NCBI GenBank assembly: GCA_934122275.1
Contig: CAKOWI010000006.1
Span: 7,364-71,363 of the forward strand
Length of the DNA: 64,000 bases
From: an uncultured Bacilli bacterium
Lineage (GTDB): Bacteria; Bacillota_I; Bacilli_A; RF39; UBA660
Reading direction: 5' to 3'
In this document: piece by piece, positions 50,690-59,239 of the stretch
Position numbering within the stretch: position 1 is the stretch's first letter
Layout: the number at the start of each line of letters is the position of its first letter
Translations under genes and position numbers: made by a program
The notes under the pieces: model-generated
Told to the model about the DNA's origin: nothing
Database searches by the model: none
Seen by the model: the letters and a program-made list of their open reading frames with translations, nothing else

Positions 50690-51331
50690 ATGAAAAGATT
50701 AAGATTAAAAAAGTCTGTAAAAATAACAGGTATATGTGCAATAGTAGTTCTATTCTTAGTATCGGTAATAACGATAGCAAATAATGGTACTAAAAAAGTA
50801 GTAAAGGAAGATGATAATTTTGTATATGTAAATGATTACATATTTGATAATTATTATCCAGTAGTAAATCAAGATGAAAAAATATCAAGACCATATACTT
50901 CTGATAAGGTAAGTATATATAAAAATTTTTATGACAAGGATGCAAGTGAGGAAGAACAAAAAAATTCTTTAATTTATCATGAAGATATATATATGCAAAA
51001 TTCAGGTGTTGACTATAAATCTGATGAGTCATTTGACGTAACATCAGTATTATCAGGAACTGTATCAAATATAACTGATGATGCCCTATTAGGTAAGACA
51101 ATTGAAATAAGAAGTTCAACAGAAATAATTACTACATATCAATCATTAGGTGAAATATCTGTTAAAAAGGGAGATACTGTAACTCAAGGACAAATAATTG
51201 GTAAAAGTGGTACATGTACTTTAAATAGTGATGTAGCTAATGGATTACATTTTGAAATGTATAAAAATGGACAAGTTATAAATCCTGAAAAATTTTATGA
51301 TAAATCTTTAAAAGATTTAGAAAGTAATTAA
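50690..51331 (+). CDS. spoIIQ: Stage II sporulation protein Q (degenerate M23 peptidase)
   Basis: A 213-aa protein with a basic N-terminus, one membrane helix (about residues 12-31) and a LytM/M23-type domain. The first zinc motif is altered (YMQNSGVD instead of H-x-x-x-D), and the last site keeps one His (GLHFEMY). Loss of zinc ligands is known for SpoIIQ, which forms a channel with SpoIIIAH across the forespore membranes rather than cutting wall. The place directly after spoIID supports this reading. The ATG at 50690 has AGAGG seven bases upstream, inside a hairpin. Confidence 0.85.
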   Translation: MKRLRLKKSVKITGICAIVVLFLVSVITIANNGTKKVVKEDDNFVYVNDYIFDNYYPVVNQDEKISRPYTSDKVSIYKNFYDKDASEEEQKNSLIYHEDIYMQNSGVDYKSDESFDVTSVLSGTVSNITDDALLGKTIEIRSSTEIITTYQSLGEISVKKGDTVTQGQIIGKSGTCTLNSDVANGLHFEMYKNGQVINPEKFYDKSLKDLESN

Positions 51332-51332
51332 A

Positions 51333-52310
51333 ATGAGAAATAAAGATATAGGCATTGACTTAGGAACAGCTAATATACTTATTTATGTAAGAGGTGAAGG
51401 AATCGTACTATGCGAACCTTCAGTTGTTGCTGTTGATCAAGAAACTGGAAAAGTTTTAGCTATTGGTGAAAAAGCTCATGAAATGCTAGGCAGAACGCCC
51501 GGAACAGTTATCGCGGTAAGGCCTTTAAAAGATGGGGTTATCGCGGATTTTGATAAAACAGAAGTTATGCTTGATTATTTCATAAAAAAAATAAAAGGGA
51601 AAACCATTTTTAGAAGGCCTAGAATACTTATATGTTGTCCTTCAAATATAACTCAGGTTGAGAAAAATGCAATAAGAGAAGTTGCAGAAAGAACTGGTGC
51701 AAAAAAGGTATATGTAGAAGAAGAACCTAAAGTTGCAGCAGTTGGTGCAGGACTTGATATAGCAAAACCAAGTGGTAGTATGGTAATAGATATTGGTGGA
51801 GGTACCACAGATATAGCGGTATTATCATTAGATGGAATAGTATATAGTGAATCAATTAAAATAGCTGGAAATGTATTTGATTCTGATATTATAAAATACA
51901 TTAAAAATAAATATAAGTTGCTAATTGGAGAAGTAACTGCAGAACAGGTAAAAATAAAAATAGGAACTGTTCTTAATGATGCAAAGCAAAAGACAATGAA
52001 AGTAAGAGGTAGAGACTTATTAAGTGGTCTACCAAAAACGATAACAGTTAGTTCAGAAGAGGTAAAAGACGCCATAAAAGATAGTGTATCTCTTATAATC
52101 CATACTACTAAATTAGTATTAGAAAAAATAGAACCTGAAATATCAGCAGATATAATTGATAAGGGAATTGTCTTAACAGGTGGTGGTGCATTGTTAGAAG
52201 GGTTAGATAAATTAATTGAATCAGAAATAAAAGTCCCAGTTAAAATTGCAAACAGTCCACTTACATGTGTGGCAGAAGGAACTGGTATAATATTAGATAA
52301 TTTAATTTAA
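51333..52310 (+). CDS. mbl: Rod-shape determining actin-like protein (Mbl/MreB)
   Basis: A 325-aa actin-fold ATPase. Phosphate-1 motif GIDLGTANILIY (about residues 6-17), phosphate-2 VIDIGGGTTDIAVL (about 151-164) and the adenosine motif LTGGGALLEGLD (about 284-295) are complete. Mbl filaments guide wall synthesis on the side wall. It follows spoIIQ with only one base between them. In B. subtilis the order is spoIID-spoIIQ-...-spoIIID-mbl; spoIIID is absent here. The distinction Mbl versus MreB rests on position. Confidence 0.93.
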   Translation: MRNKDIGIDLGTANILIYVRGEGIVLCEPSVVAVDQETGKVLAIGEKAHEMLGRTPGTVIAVRPLKDGVIADFDKTEVMLDYFIKKIKGKTIFRRPRILICCPSNITQVEKNAIREVAERTGAKKVYVEEEPKVAAVGAGLDIAKPSGSMVIDIGGGTTDIAVLSLDGIVYSESIKIAGNVFDSDIIKYIKNKYKLLIGEVTAEQVKIKIGTVLNDAKQKTMKVRGRDLLSGLPKTITVSSEEVKDAIKDSVSLIIHTTKLVLEKIEPEISADIIDKGIVLTGGGALLEGLDKLIESEIKVPVKIANSPLTCVAEGTGIILDNLI

Positions 52311-52336
52311 CGGATAATTTATTTTATTCGTTTTTT
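52309..52336 (+). terminator. Terminator after mbl
   Basis: AACGGATAA, 6-base loop, TTATTCGTT (one G-U pair), then TTTT. It closes the spoIID-spoIIQ-mbl unit directly before agrA. Confidence 0.7.
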
Positions 52337-52369
52337 ATTTTTATGATATAATAATTTTAGGTGGTAAGT

Positions 52370-53080
52370 ATGATAAATTTTATAGTGTGTGATGACAATA
52401 GCTATGTAAGAACGCTAGTAGAATCAATTATATCAAAAGTTGCAATGCCATATGATTTTGACTACAAAGTATATTCCTTTGAAAAGTATGATTCAAAAAT
52501 GAAAGCCTTAATTCATTCTTCATCTGATATAAAGGTTTATATTTTGGACTTAGAATTACCAAATAAGAGTGGCATTGATATTGCTAATGAAATAAGAAAA
52601 GTAGATTGGGATAGTGTGATTATTATATCAACGTCTCATAACGAATTAGAGCTAAAAATTCTAAAGCAGCGCCTTCTTATTTTTGACTTTATATCTAAAT
52701 TTGATGATTATGAAAAAAGGTTAAGTGACACCTTAAATTTGATAATTAACAAAGTAGGTACAAAAAAATATTTAAGTTTTAGATCTAATAAGGAACTACA
52801 TCATCTAAATTCTGATAACATCTTATATATCTATAGAAATAACGAATCCGGAAAAACTACCATAGTCACAAATGAGGAAAAATATGAAGTAAGAGAAAGC
52901 TTATCATACTTGGTGAATAAACTAGATAAAAGATTTGTTCAATCACACAGAGCATGTTACGTTAATAGAGATAAGGTTAAGTCTATTGATTTCAAAAATA
53001 ATATAATATATTTTAATAATGGAATGAAATTAGATTACTTATCCAGAAATTATAAGAAAGGGTTAAGAGTATTATTATGA
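52370..53080 (+). CDS. agrA: AgrA-like LytTR-family response regulator
   Basis: A 236-aa response regulator. The receiver domain carries phosphate-acceptor Asp60 in YILDLELP and the conserved CDD acidic pair (FIVCDDNS, about residues 4-11). The C-terminal LytTR DNA-binding domain holds the pattern VQSHRACYVNRDKV (about 200-213). AGGTGG precedes the ATG at 52370 by five bases. A TATAAT -10 with a weak -35 lies 20 bases upstream. Its stop overlaps the agrC ATG by four bases, so sensor and regulator are coupled. Unlike staphylococcal agr, agrA precedes agrC. The specific AgrA label follows from the AgrB/AgrD neighbours. Confidence 0.9.
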   Translation: MINFIVCDDNSYVRTLVESIISKVAMPYDFDYKVYSFEKYDSKMKALIHSSSDIKVYILDLELPNKSGIDIANEIRKVDWDSVIIISTSHNELELKILKQRLLIFDFISKFDDYEKRLSDTLNLIINKVGTKKYLSFRSNKELHHLNSDNILYIYRNNESGKTTIVTNEEKYEVRESLSYLVNKLDKRFVQSHRACYVNRDKVKSIDFKNNIIYFNNGMKLDYLSRNYKKGLRVLL

Positions 53081-54375
53081 GTGTAGAAAAGATTATTGTT
53101 GCTATTATAGCAGCCTTGTTTCAAAGTATTGCAACTACTTTTTTAGTATGTAAGCAAATTAGTTGTTCTGATAAAAAGAAGATATCGAAGTTTTTGTTGT
53201 TTGCATTTTTGTATTTTATTGCTGTATATCTATTTATACCTAATGCCGCAAGATTTATAATGTTTATTATTTCAATTTCTTTAATAACGTTTTTTGTAAT
53301 GAAAATTAAGGATTTGAACTCTGTTATATATGCATTTAATGCTGAGATGATATTAGCAGTATCCGAAATATTTATATCTCTCGTTTTAGTATTAGTTGGA
53401 ATAAATTCAAAAGAAATAGTTACTAATAGTGGTTATAATCTAATAGCAAATATATTAATCTCTATTTTAGCAGTTCTTATTATGAGTTTAGAATATATAA
53501 GAAAATTATTAGCTAAAGAAGTCGAAATAATAAATAAAAAAAGAGTAATAAAGATATATATATTAATAATATTTTTGGCAGTATATTTTTTAGTATTAAA
53601 AAACGGATTTGAATTTTTAGCGAAGTCTAATTATTACATTAATATTTTATTTATATTATTTTCAGTACTAGTATTAACAATGATAATGAGAAATGAACTT
53701 AAATATAATCAATTAGAAGAAGAAAATAAAAATATGCTTAATTATGTTACCAAATATGAAAAAATAATAACTGAAAAAGGTAAAGCAAATCATGAATTTA
53801 AAAATCAGTTAATGGTAATAAGAGGATATGCACAGATGAATTCACCTAAGCTAATTGAATATATTGATTCGCTTACGGTAGACGCAAATAAAACTTATAG
53901 TAGTTATTTAATAAGTCAGTTAAATAAATTTCCAGATGGTGGATTAAAAGGATTGTTATACTATAAATTATCAATAATGGAAGACTGCAACATATCATAT
54001 GATATAAACGTAGAAAATGGTGTTAAAACAAAATTAAAAAGTTTGGGTGTCAAAGAGCATAAAAATCTTACTAAAATTTTAGGTGTTTTGTTAGATAATG
54101 CAATAGATGCAAGTAAAAAGTGTAAAAATAAAAAGATAATAATAGAAGTTAGTATGGAGAAGAATAAGATTATATTTAATATTCAAAACACATATAAGGG
54201 TGATATTAATCTTAATATGATAGGTACTGGTTATTCTGCTAAAGGAAAAGGTCATGGTTTTGGATTAAGATTAGTAAAAGATATAATAGAAAAAGAAGAA
54301 ATATTTGAATTAGAAAATAAAGTTGAAGATGGATATTATGTATCTGAACTTAAAATAAAAAAGAAAAAAAGTTAA
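53077..54375 (+). CDS. agrC: AgrC-like peptide-sensing histidine kinase
   Basis: A 432-aa kinase with six or seven membrane helices in the first about 210 residues, the usual AgrC sensor. The cytoplasmic part has the phosphorylated His239 in NHEFKNQL (H-E-F-K-N), the N-box LLDNAIDA (about 338-345) and the G-box GHGFGL (392-397) of an HATPase_c_5 domain. It should bind an autoinducing peptide made from AgrD and phosphorylate AgrA. It overlaps agrA by four bases and converges with agrD-agrB, with a 177-base gap between them. Confidence 0.92.
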   Translation: MSVEKIIVAIIAALFQSIATTFLVCKQISCSDKKKISKFLLFAFLYFIAVYLFIPNAARFIMFIISISLITFFVMKIKDLNSVIYAFNAEMILAVSEIFISLVLVLVGINSKEIVTNSGYNLIANILISILAVLIMSLEYIRKLLAKEVEIINKKRVIKIYILIIFLAVYFLVLKNGFEFLAKSNYYINILFILFSVLVLTMIMRNELKYNQLEEENKNMLNYVTKYEKIITEKGKANHEFKNQLMVIRGYAQMNSPKLIEYIDSLTVDANKTYSSYLISQLNKFPDGGLKGLLYYKLSIMEDCNISYDINVENGVKTKLKSLGVKEHKNLTKILGVLLDNAIDASKKCKNKKIIIEVSMEKNKIIFNIQNTYKGDINLNMIGTGYSAKGKGHGFGLRLVKDIIEKEEIFELENKVEDGYYVSELKIKKKKS

Positions 54376-54385
54376 ACTCTAATTA

Positions 54386-54442
54386 AAAAGAACTATATGT
54401 TATATTTTATGAATTTTTAAGATATTAACATATAGTTCTTTT
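54386..54442. repeat. 17-bp perfect inverted repeat between agrC and agrD
   Basis: AAAAGAACTATATGTTA (54386-54402) and its exact complement (54426-54442) flank a 23-base loop. It ends in TTTT on the plus strand and AAAA at its left edge, so it can stop transcription from agrAC and, in reverse, from agrBD. Other roles cannot be ruled out. Confidence 0.7.
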
Positions 54443-54513
54443 AAAGTTAAAACCCTGTTTATTATACATAAAGGAGCTTAATTTTTATAAAAAGAATATA
54501 GAAAAGAGATAAT

Positions 54514-54539
54514 AAAACCTATAAGTTTTTATAGGTTTT
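54514..54539 (-). terminator. Hairpin after agrD (probable terminator)
   Basis: AAAACCTATAA (54514-54524), loop GTTT, TTATAGGTTTT (54529-54539). It stands 14 bases past the agrD stop on the minus strand. The T run is short, but with the 17-bp repeat it separates the two convergent agr units. Confidence 0.6.
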
Positions 54540-54552
54540 ATAACTTAGATAA

Positions 54553-54678
54553 TTATCTTTCAATCATTGATTTTGGCATTTCTGGTTCATCAATAAATAT
54601 TGCAAGGCATCCACTTGTTGCAGTAGCAGCTACTAATGCACCAATAGCAGATATTGCAGAAATAAATAGTGCTTTCAT
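54553..54678 (-). CDS. agrD: AgrD-like autoinducing peptide precursor
   Basis: A 41-aa peptide, too short for most gene finders. The N-terminal half is an amphipathic/hydrophobic leader (MKALFISAISAIGALVAATA). It is followed by TSGCLAIFI and the strongly conserved C-terminal recognition block DEPEMPKSMIER, the AgrD signature. AAGGAG lies eight bases before the ATG. AgrB should cut before the DEPE block and make a thiolactone from Cys24; the ring would be CLAIFI (six residues) or CLAIF (five), and the tail TSG or longer. It is 47 bases downstream of agrB. The peptide sequence is not one I recognise. Confidence 0.92.
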   Translation of the reverse strand: MKALFISAISAIGALVAATATSGCLAIFIDEPEMPKSMIER

Positions 54679-54725
54679 TGTTAGTTCTCCTTCCATACAT
54701 TTTTTATTTAATCACTTAGTTTTAA

Positions 54726-55331
54726 TTAAGTGTTTAAACCATATTTTTTATAGTTATTATAAGGCATATTAAATATTTTATATGTTAATGGATTAATTAG
54801 TATGCACTCAATAATAAGTCCAATTATTAAACAATTTTTGATTAAGTTATTATCAATTACTAGTGATAATATAAAATATAGAGTGACCACTAAAACAGAT
54901 AATAATTTAAATATGTTTCTTTTTTTCTTTTTGATAAGAGGTCTTTTAACTGTATCAGCAGGTGCATAAATTATAACTATTATTAATACAACTAAGTATA
55001 GTAGATATAATAAATAATCATTTATCGATACATATTTGCATAAGTATGTTCCTAGTATAAATATGCTACTTGAAAATACTAAGCATATCCAGCTTTTATT
55101 CGCATGCATACCAAATGCAAATAATCTTATAAAATTATATGTCAGTAATAGAAGTAACATCTCCTTAATTATTCCTAATATGATAGCTATAGTAAATATA
55201 ACTATGCACTTAGTAATAGTTAGATATATACCTTCAATTCCATACATTATTTCATCTAATTTATCATTTGAATAATCTGGATATTGTTTGCTTATCAAAG
55301 CTCTCATTTTTTTTAGAAAACGCTTTTTCAT
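54726..55331 (-). CDS. agrB: AgrB accessory gene regulator (peptide-processing membrane protease)
   Basis: A 201-aa integral membrane cysteine endopeptidase with about five or six helices. The catalytic dyad is visible as His76 (FGMHANKS) and Cys83 (WICLVFSS), seven residues apart as in S. aureus AgrB, and a Lys-rich loop (KRPLIKKKKRN) follows the APADT segment. It cleaves AgrD and helps cyclise it. GAGGTGAT precedes the ATG. It is transcribed toward agrC, opposite to agrA-agrC, which is a departure from the one-strand agrBDCA arrangement. Confidence 0.93.
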   Translation of the reverse strand: MKKRFLKKMRALISKQYPDYSNDKLDEIMYGIEGIYLTITKCIVIFTIAIILGIIKEMLLLLLTYNFIRLFAFGMHANKSWICLVFSSSIFILGTYLCKYVSINDYLLYLLYLVVLIIVIIYAPADTVKRPLIKKKKRNIFKLLSVLVVTLYFILSLVIDNNLIKNCLIIGLIIECILINPLTYKIFNMPYNNYKKYGLNT

Positions 55332-55639
55332 ACATCACCTCGTTTTTCTAAATTACAGTTATATTTTATATCATTTTTTTCACTTTTTTTTATATTTATG
55401 TAGAGATGTAATGTATTAAAATCAGAACTAATATATATTAGAAAATTGTAATAAAAAATGCATTTTGTATACAAAAAACGACACTTTATGCAAAAAAATA
55501 TTCTTATATTAAATATGTGTTTATTATTAGAATGCAAATTGCAAAATTTGTCGAAATTTGTAGGACGAATAAAGTTGAATTTATAGTCCAAAAAGAGTTA
55601 TATTAGTTGTGTAAGCAATAAGGGAAGTGAGGTGTTAGT
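55332..55639. other. Intergenic region between agrB and the cold-shock gene
   Basis: 308 bases with promoters for the divergent genes. For agrB, a TTGCAT-16-TATACA pair is possible on the minus strand near 55480-55500. A single ACAGTTAT element, similar to part of LytTR-type sites, is at about 55364, but I see no clear tandem pair. No RNA gene or protein is supported. A long minus-strand frame here looks like AT-rich noise. Confidence 0.45.
55575..55603 (+). promoter_or_regulatory. Promoter of the cold-shock gene
   Basis: TTGAAT (55575-55580), 17-base spacer, TTATAT (55598-55603), about 36 bases before the GTG start. Confidence 0.6.
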
Positions 55640-55861
55640 GTGAGAATAGGCAAGATCAAATGGTTCAATAACGAAAAAGGTTATGGCTTCATCGATGGCA
55701 ATAATGGTGAAGATATATTTGTGCATTATTCTGCAATTAAACAGGATGGCTACAAAAGTCTTTCAGAAGGTCAAATAGTTGAATATGAATTATTAGAAAC
55801 CGAAAAAGGATTACAAGCTATTAATGTTAAGGAAGTGTCAAACGCTACTGTAAAACAGTAG
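55640..55861 (+). CDS. Cold-shock domain protein (CspA family)
   Basis: A 73-aa single cold-shock domain. RNA-binding motifs RNP1 KGYGFI (about residues 13-18) and RNP2 DIFVHYSAI (about 26-34) are present, starting from the usual [14 protein letters not shown] pattern. It destabilises RNA structure. The start is a GTG with GAGGTG five bases upstream. Its last codons form part of a perfect terminator hairpin. It stands alone with its own promoter, between agrB and hpf. Confidence 0.95.
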   Translation: MRIGKIKWFNNEKGYGFIDGNNGEDIFVHYSAIKQDGYKSLSEGQIVEYELLETEKGLQAINVKEVSNATVKQ

Positions 55862-55866
55862 CGTTT
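55840..55866 (+). terminator. Terminator overlapping the end of the cold-shock gene
   Basis: AAACGCTACTG, loop TAAAA, CAGTAGCGTTT: 11 perfect pairs with the TAG stop inside the right arm. The T run that follows is weak. Confidence 0.65.
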
Positions 55867-55908
55867 GTCCTTGTTATATGTTATAATATTTTCGGGAGGA
55901 TTGATAAT

Positions 55909-56439
55909 ATGAGATATATCATAAGAGGAGAAAAAGTAGAAATAACTGATTCTATTAAAACTTATATAAAGGAGAAAATTAATAAATTAGATAAGTATTT
56001 TGAAGAACCAAACGAAATTAATGCAATGGTGGTAATAAAGGTTCGTGGTAAAGAACAAAAAATTGAGATAACTATACCAACAGTTCATTATACGTTAAGA
56101 AGTGAAGAATCTCATGATGATTTATATGCTGCAATTGATCTTACAGTGGATAAATTAGAAAGACAAATTAGAAAAAATAAAACTAAAATCAATTCTAAAA
56201 TAAAGAAAGATTTAATTAAAAACTTTGAATTTGATTTAGCTGATGATTTTGAAGATGATAATATGAAGATATTAAAGAGAAAAAAAGTTGATGCTAAACC
56301 AATGGATGAGGAAGAAGCTATCTTACAAATGAATATGCTAGGTCATTCGTTCTTTGTATTTAAGGATGTAGATACAGGTGGTATAAGTGTAGTATATGAA
56401 AGAAAAGATGGTAATTACGGAATTATTGAAACAAAATAG
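55909..56439 (+). CDS. hpf: Ribosome hibernation promoting factor (long form)
   Basis: A 176-aa long-form HPF: the N-terminal sigma-54 modulation/S30AE domain (about residues 1-97, MRYIIRGEKVEITDSIKTYI start) and the C-terminal dimerisation domain (about 115-176, with the conserved EEAILQMNMLGHSFFVFKD). The long form pairs two 70S ribosomes into 100S dimers in stationary phase. GGGAGG precedes the ATG. It directly precedes secA, as in many Bacillota (yvyD-secA). Confidence 0.95.
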   Translation: MRYIIRGEKVEITDSIKTYIKEKINKLDKYFEEPNEINAMVVIKVRGKEQKIEITIPTVHYTLRSEESHDDLYAAIDLTVDKLERQIRKNKTKINSKIKKDLIKNFEFDLADDFEDDNMKILKRKKVDAKPMDEEEAILQMNMLGHSFFVFKDVDTGGISVVYERKDGNYGIIETK

Positions 56440-56453
56440 TAATAAACTTATAT

Positions 56454-56491
56454 GAAAATAATTAATATGCTTTAATTATTTTCTTTTTTTT
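56454..56491 (+). terminator. Terminator between hpf and secA
   Basis: GAAAATAATTAA, loop TATGCT, TTAATTATTTTC, then a run of eight T. Confidence 0.85.
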
Positions 56492-56523
56492 GTTAAAATA
56501 TCTTATAAGGAGATGATTACATC

Positions 56524-59016
56524 GTGAAATTATTTAAAAGATTATTTGATCATGAATATAAAGAATTAGAAAAGTTTAAAAAAATAGCAGATGAAATATT
56601 TGCTTTAGATGAAAAATATGCAAAGATGAGTGATAAACAATTACAAGCATGCACTAAAAAGTTAAAGAAAAGATTATCAGATGGAGAAACAGTTGATGAC
56701 ATAGTTACTGATGCTTTCGCTCTTGTTAGAGAAGCTTCATACCGTGTTATAGGCGAAAAACCATTTTATGTACAAGTGTTAGGTGCACTTGCAATTCATT
56801 TTGGTAATATTGCTGAAATGAAAACTGGTGAAGGTAAAACTTTAACTTGTGTTATGCCTGCTTATTTAAATGCATTAACTGAAAAGGGTGTTCATGTTGT
56901 TACTGTAAATGAGTATTTAGCAACACGTGATGCTAAATGGATGGGACAGATATATGAATTTCTTGGTTTAACGGTTGCTATAAATTTAAGAGAGATGTCT
57001 TCTAAAGAGAAAAAAGAAGCTTACAATGCTGATATTTTATACTCTACTAATAATGAATTAGGTTTTGACTATTTAAGAGATAATATGGTAGTTGATGCAG
57101 AAGATAGAGTTCAAAGACCACTTAATTTTGCAATAATAGATGAGGTAGACTCTGTATTAATAGATGAGGCTAGAACACCACTTATTATATCTGGTGGAGT
57201 TATGAAATCAGCTAATCTTTATAAGGATTCTGATAGATATGTTAAGACATTAAAAGAAAATGAAGATTATACAATAGATGCTAAAACAAAGGACATAACT
57301 TTAACTGATCAAGGAACTGCAAAGGCAGAAAAGTACTTTAGATTAGATAATTTATATGATATTGAACATTCTGCATTGGTACACCACATAAATCAAGCAC
57401 TTAAAGCAAATTATACAATGCATAATGATGTTGATTATGTTGTACAAGATGGAAAAGTTGTAATTGTAGACCAATTTACAGGAAGACTTATGCCTGGTAG
57501 AGCATTTTCCGATGGTCTTCATCAAGCTATAGAAGCTAAGGAAAATGTTGAGGTTCAGGAAGAAACTAAAACCCTTGCAACTATTACGTTCCAAAATTAC
57601 TTTAGAATGTATGAAAAATTATCTGGTATGACTGGTACTGCTAAAACCGAGGAGGAAGAGTTTAGAAATATTTATAATATGTTTGTTATACAAATACCAA
57701 CTAATTTGCCAGTAATAAGACAAGATGCAACAGATTTAATTTATTCATCAAAAGAAGAAAAATATAAAGCAATAATTGCCGAAATAAAAAAGAGACACGA
57801 AACAGGTCAACCTATATTAGTAGGTACAATTGCCATTGAAACCAACGAATTACTTAGTGAATTATTAAAGAAGGCACATATAAAACATGAAGTATTAAAT
57901 GCTAAAAACCATGCTAGAGAAGCTGAAATAATTGCTAAAGCAGGAGAAAAGGGTGCAGTTACTATTGCAACAAATATGGCTGGACGTGGTACTGATATTA
58001 AGCTTGGAGAAGGTGTTAAAGAATTAGGTGGTTTATGTGTAATAGGAACAGAAAGACATGAATCAAGACGTATAGATAACCAGTTAAGAGGTCGTTCAGG
58101 TCGTCAAGGAGATCCTGGATACAGTCAATTTTTTGTTTCATTTGAAGATGAATTGATGGTAAGATTTGGTACAGATAGATTTAAAACAATACTTGAAATG
58201 GCAGGTTTAGATAGTCAAAGAAATATGCGTAGTAAAACTATTACAAGATCAGTTGAAACCGCACAAAAGAGGGTTGAGGGAAATAACTTTGATGCTCGTA
58301 AACATTTATTACAATATGATGATGTAATGGGAAAACACCGTGAAATTATGTATGCAAAAAGAAATACGATATTAGATGCTGACGATGTTCATAGTTACGT
58401 AATAGATACAATAAAAGAACATATTGAAATAGTTGTAAGAAGACATATTAATGAACATGGTGTTATTATTGAAGCTGATTGTAATGAAATAGTAGAATAT
58501 GTTAATGAAAATTTACTTAATAAATCTAATTTAAAATTATCAGAAATACTAAATAAAGAAGTAAATGAAATAATTGAAGTCATAACCGAAAAAGTTTTAA
58601 ATGAGTATGAGAATAAAATAAATGAATTACCTGATGAAATAAGAAGAGACTTTGAAAAAGCTATAAGCTTACAAGTTATTGATAATTACTGGATGGAACA
58701 TATTAATACTATGGATCATTTAAGAGAAGGTGTTTCTCTAAGAGGGTATGCTAATGAGGATCCACTTCAAGCTTATATAAGAGAAGGATTTGAATTATTT
58801 GATAAAATGCTTGATAATATTTGTAAAGATACTACTTTATATCTATTAAAAGCTGAAATAAGACAAAATTTACAAGCTAAACAAGTAAAAGGAAATACAA
58901 ATGAAGCTAGAGATTTCTCTTCAAGAAAGCCTATTAAAAAGGGAAAAAAGGTAGGACGTAATGATCCGTGTCCTTGCGGAAGTGGTAAGAAGTACAAACA
59001 GTGCTGTGGCAAATAG
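56524..59016 (+). CDS. secA: Preprotein translocase ATPase SecA
   Basis: An 830-aa SecA, the motor that pushes proteins through SecYEG. Walker A MKTGEGKTLT is at about residues 100-109, DEVDSVLIDEARTPLIISG at about 206-224, motif VI QLRGRSGRQGDPG at about 520-532, and the C-terminal SEC-C zinc motif NDPCPCGSGKKYKQCC at about 813-828. The start is a GTG with AAGGAG upstream. It is not followed by prfB, its usual neighbour in Bacillota; instead a mobile-element remnant begins about 60 bases on. Confidence 0.97.
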   Translation: MKLFKRLFDHEYKELEKFKKIADEIFALDEKYAKMSDKQLQACTKKLKKRLSDGETVDDIVTDAFALVREASYRVIGEKPFYVQVLGALAIHFGNIAEMKTGEGKTLTCVMPAYLNALTEKGVHVVTVNEYLATRDAKWMGQIYEFLGLTVAINLREMSSKEKKEAYNADILYSTNNELGFDYLRDNMVVDAEDRVQRPLNFAIIDEVDSVLIDEARTPLIISGGVMKSANLYKDSDRYVKTLKENEDYTIDAKTKDITLTDQGTAKAEKYFRLDNLYDIEHSALVHHINQALKANYTMHNDVDYVVQDGKVVIVDQFTGRLMPGRAFSDGLHQAIEAKENVEVQEETKTLATITFQNYFRMYEKLSGMTGTAKTEEEEFRNIYNMFVIQIPTNLPVIRQDATDLIYSSKEEKYKAIIAEIKKRHETGQPILVGTIAIETNELLSELLKKAHIKHEVLNAKNHAREAEIIAKAGEKGAVTIATNMAGRGTDIKLGEGVKELGGLCVIGTERHESRRIDNQLRGRSGRQGDPGYSQFFVSFEDELMVRFGTDRFKTILEMAGLDSQRNMRSKTITRSVETAQKRVEGNNFDARKHLLQYDDVMGKHREIMYAKRNTILDADDVHSYVIDTIKEHIEIVVRRHINEHGVIIEADCNEIVEYVNENLLNKSNLKLSEILNKEVNEIIEVITEKVLNEYENKINELPDEIRRDFEKAISLQVIDNYWMEHINTMDHLREGVSLRGYANEDPLQAYIREGFELFDKMLDNICKDTTLYLLKAEIRQNLQAKQVKGNTNEARDFSSRKPIKKGKKVGRNDPCPCGSGKKYKQCCGK

Positions 59017-59024
59017 CCCATAAA

Positions 59025-59137
59025 ATAAGGGTTTGCGAGATTTGAAAGGACTAAAAAAAGGTTGAAAAAACCTCAAATGTTTGTAAATTGTTTGTAAAAA
59101 TTACAAAATGTTTGTAAAATAGTTCTCAAACCCTTAT
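59025..59137. repeat. 11-bp inverted repeat just after secA
   Basis: ATAAGGGTTTG (59025-59035) and its exact complement CAAACCCTTAT (59127-59137) flank the first three 10-bp repeats. A direct copy of ATAAAATAA is present at each end as well (59020-59028 and 59136-59144). It may be the end or attachment region of an integrated element. The other end is not in the window, so no att site is claimed. Confidence 0.45.
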
Positions 59138-59175
59138 AAAATAATGAAAAAAATTTACAAACATTTTTACAAACA
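59078..59175. repeat. Five copies of a 10-bp repeat (probable integrase arm-type sites)
   Basis: TGTTTGTAAA occurs exactly at 59078-59087, 59089-59098 and 59109-59118, and inverted at 59154-59163 and 59166-59175. Such clusters beside an integrase gene are typical of arm sites bound by the N-terminal domain of Tn916/lambda-type tyrosine integrases. The integrase here is broken. Confidence 0.65.
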
Positions 59176-59181
59176 AAATAA

Positions 59182-59207
59182 ATACTAGCAATTTGCTGGT
59201 ATTTTTT
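59182..59207 (+). terminator. Terminator before the integrase remnant
   Basis: ATACTAGCA, loop ATT, TGCTGGTAT (one G-T pair), then TTTTTT. It may serve secA or an element boundary. Confidence 0.7.
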
Positions 59208-59239
59208 CATTTGCTAAGCAATTAGTGGAGAAAAAAATT

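Noticed and set aside
54443..54513. AAGGAG followed by AT-rich sequence, possibly a small gene between agrC and agrD
   Set aside because: No start codon at a workable distance and no frame beyond a few codons.
55328..55591. An 87-codon minus-strand frame running into agrB
   Set aside because: Composition is random AT-rich (Phe, Asn, Ile, Tyr, Lys), no ribosome site, and it fills the agrB promoter region, so I treat it as noncoding.
56524..59016. prfB directly after secA
   Set aside because: The sequence downstream holds a truncated integrase and repeats; no release factor motifs are present.
59020..59144. attL/attR core site of an integrated element
   Set aside because: Short ATAAAATAA direct repeats are common in this AT-rich genome, and the opposite end of the element is outside the window, so an attachment core cannot be assigned.
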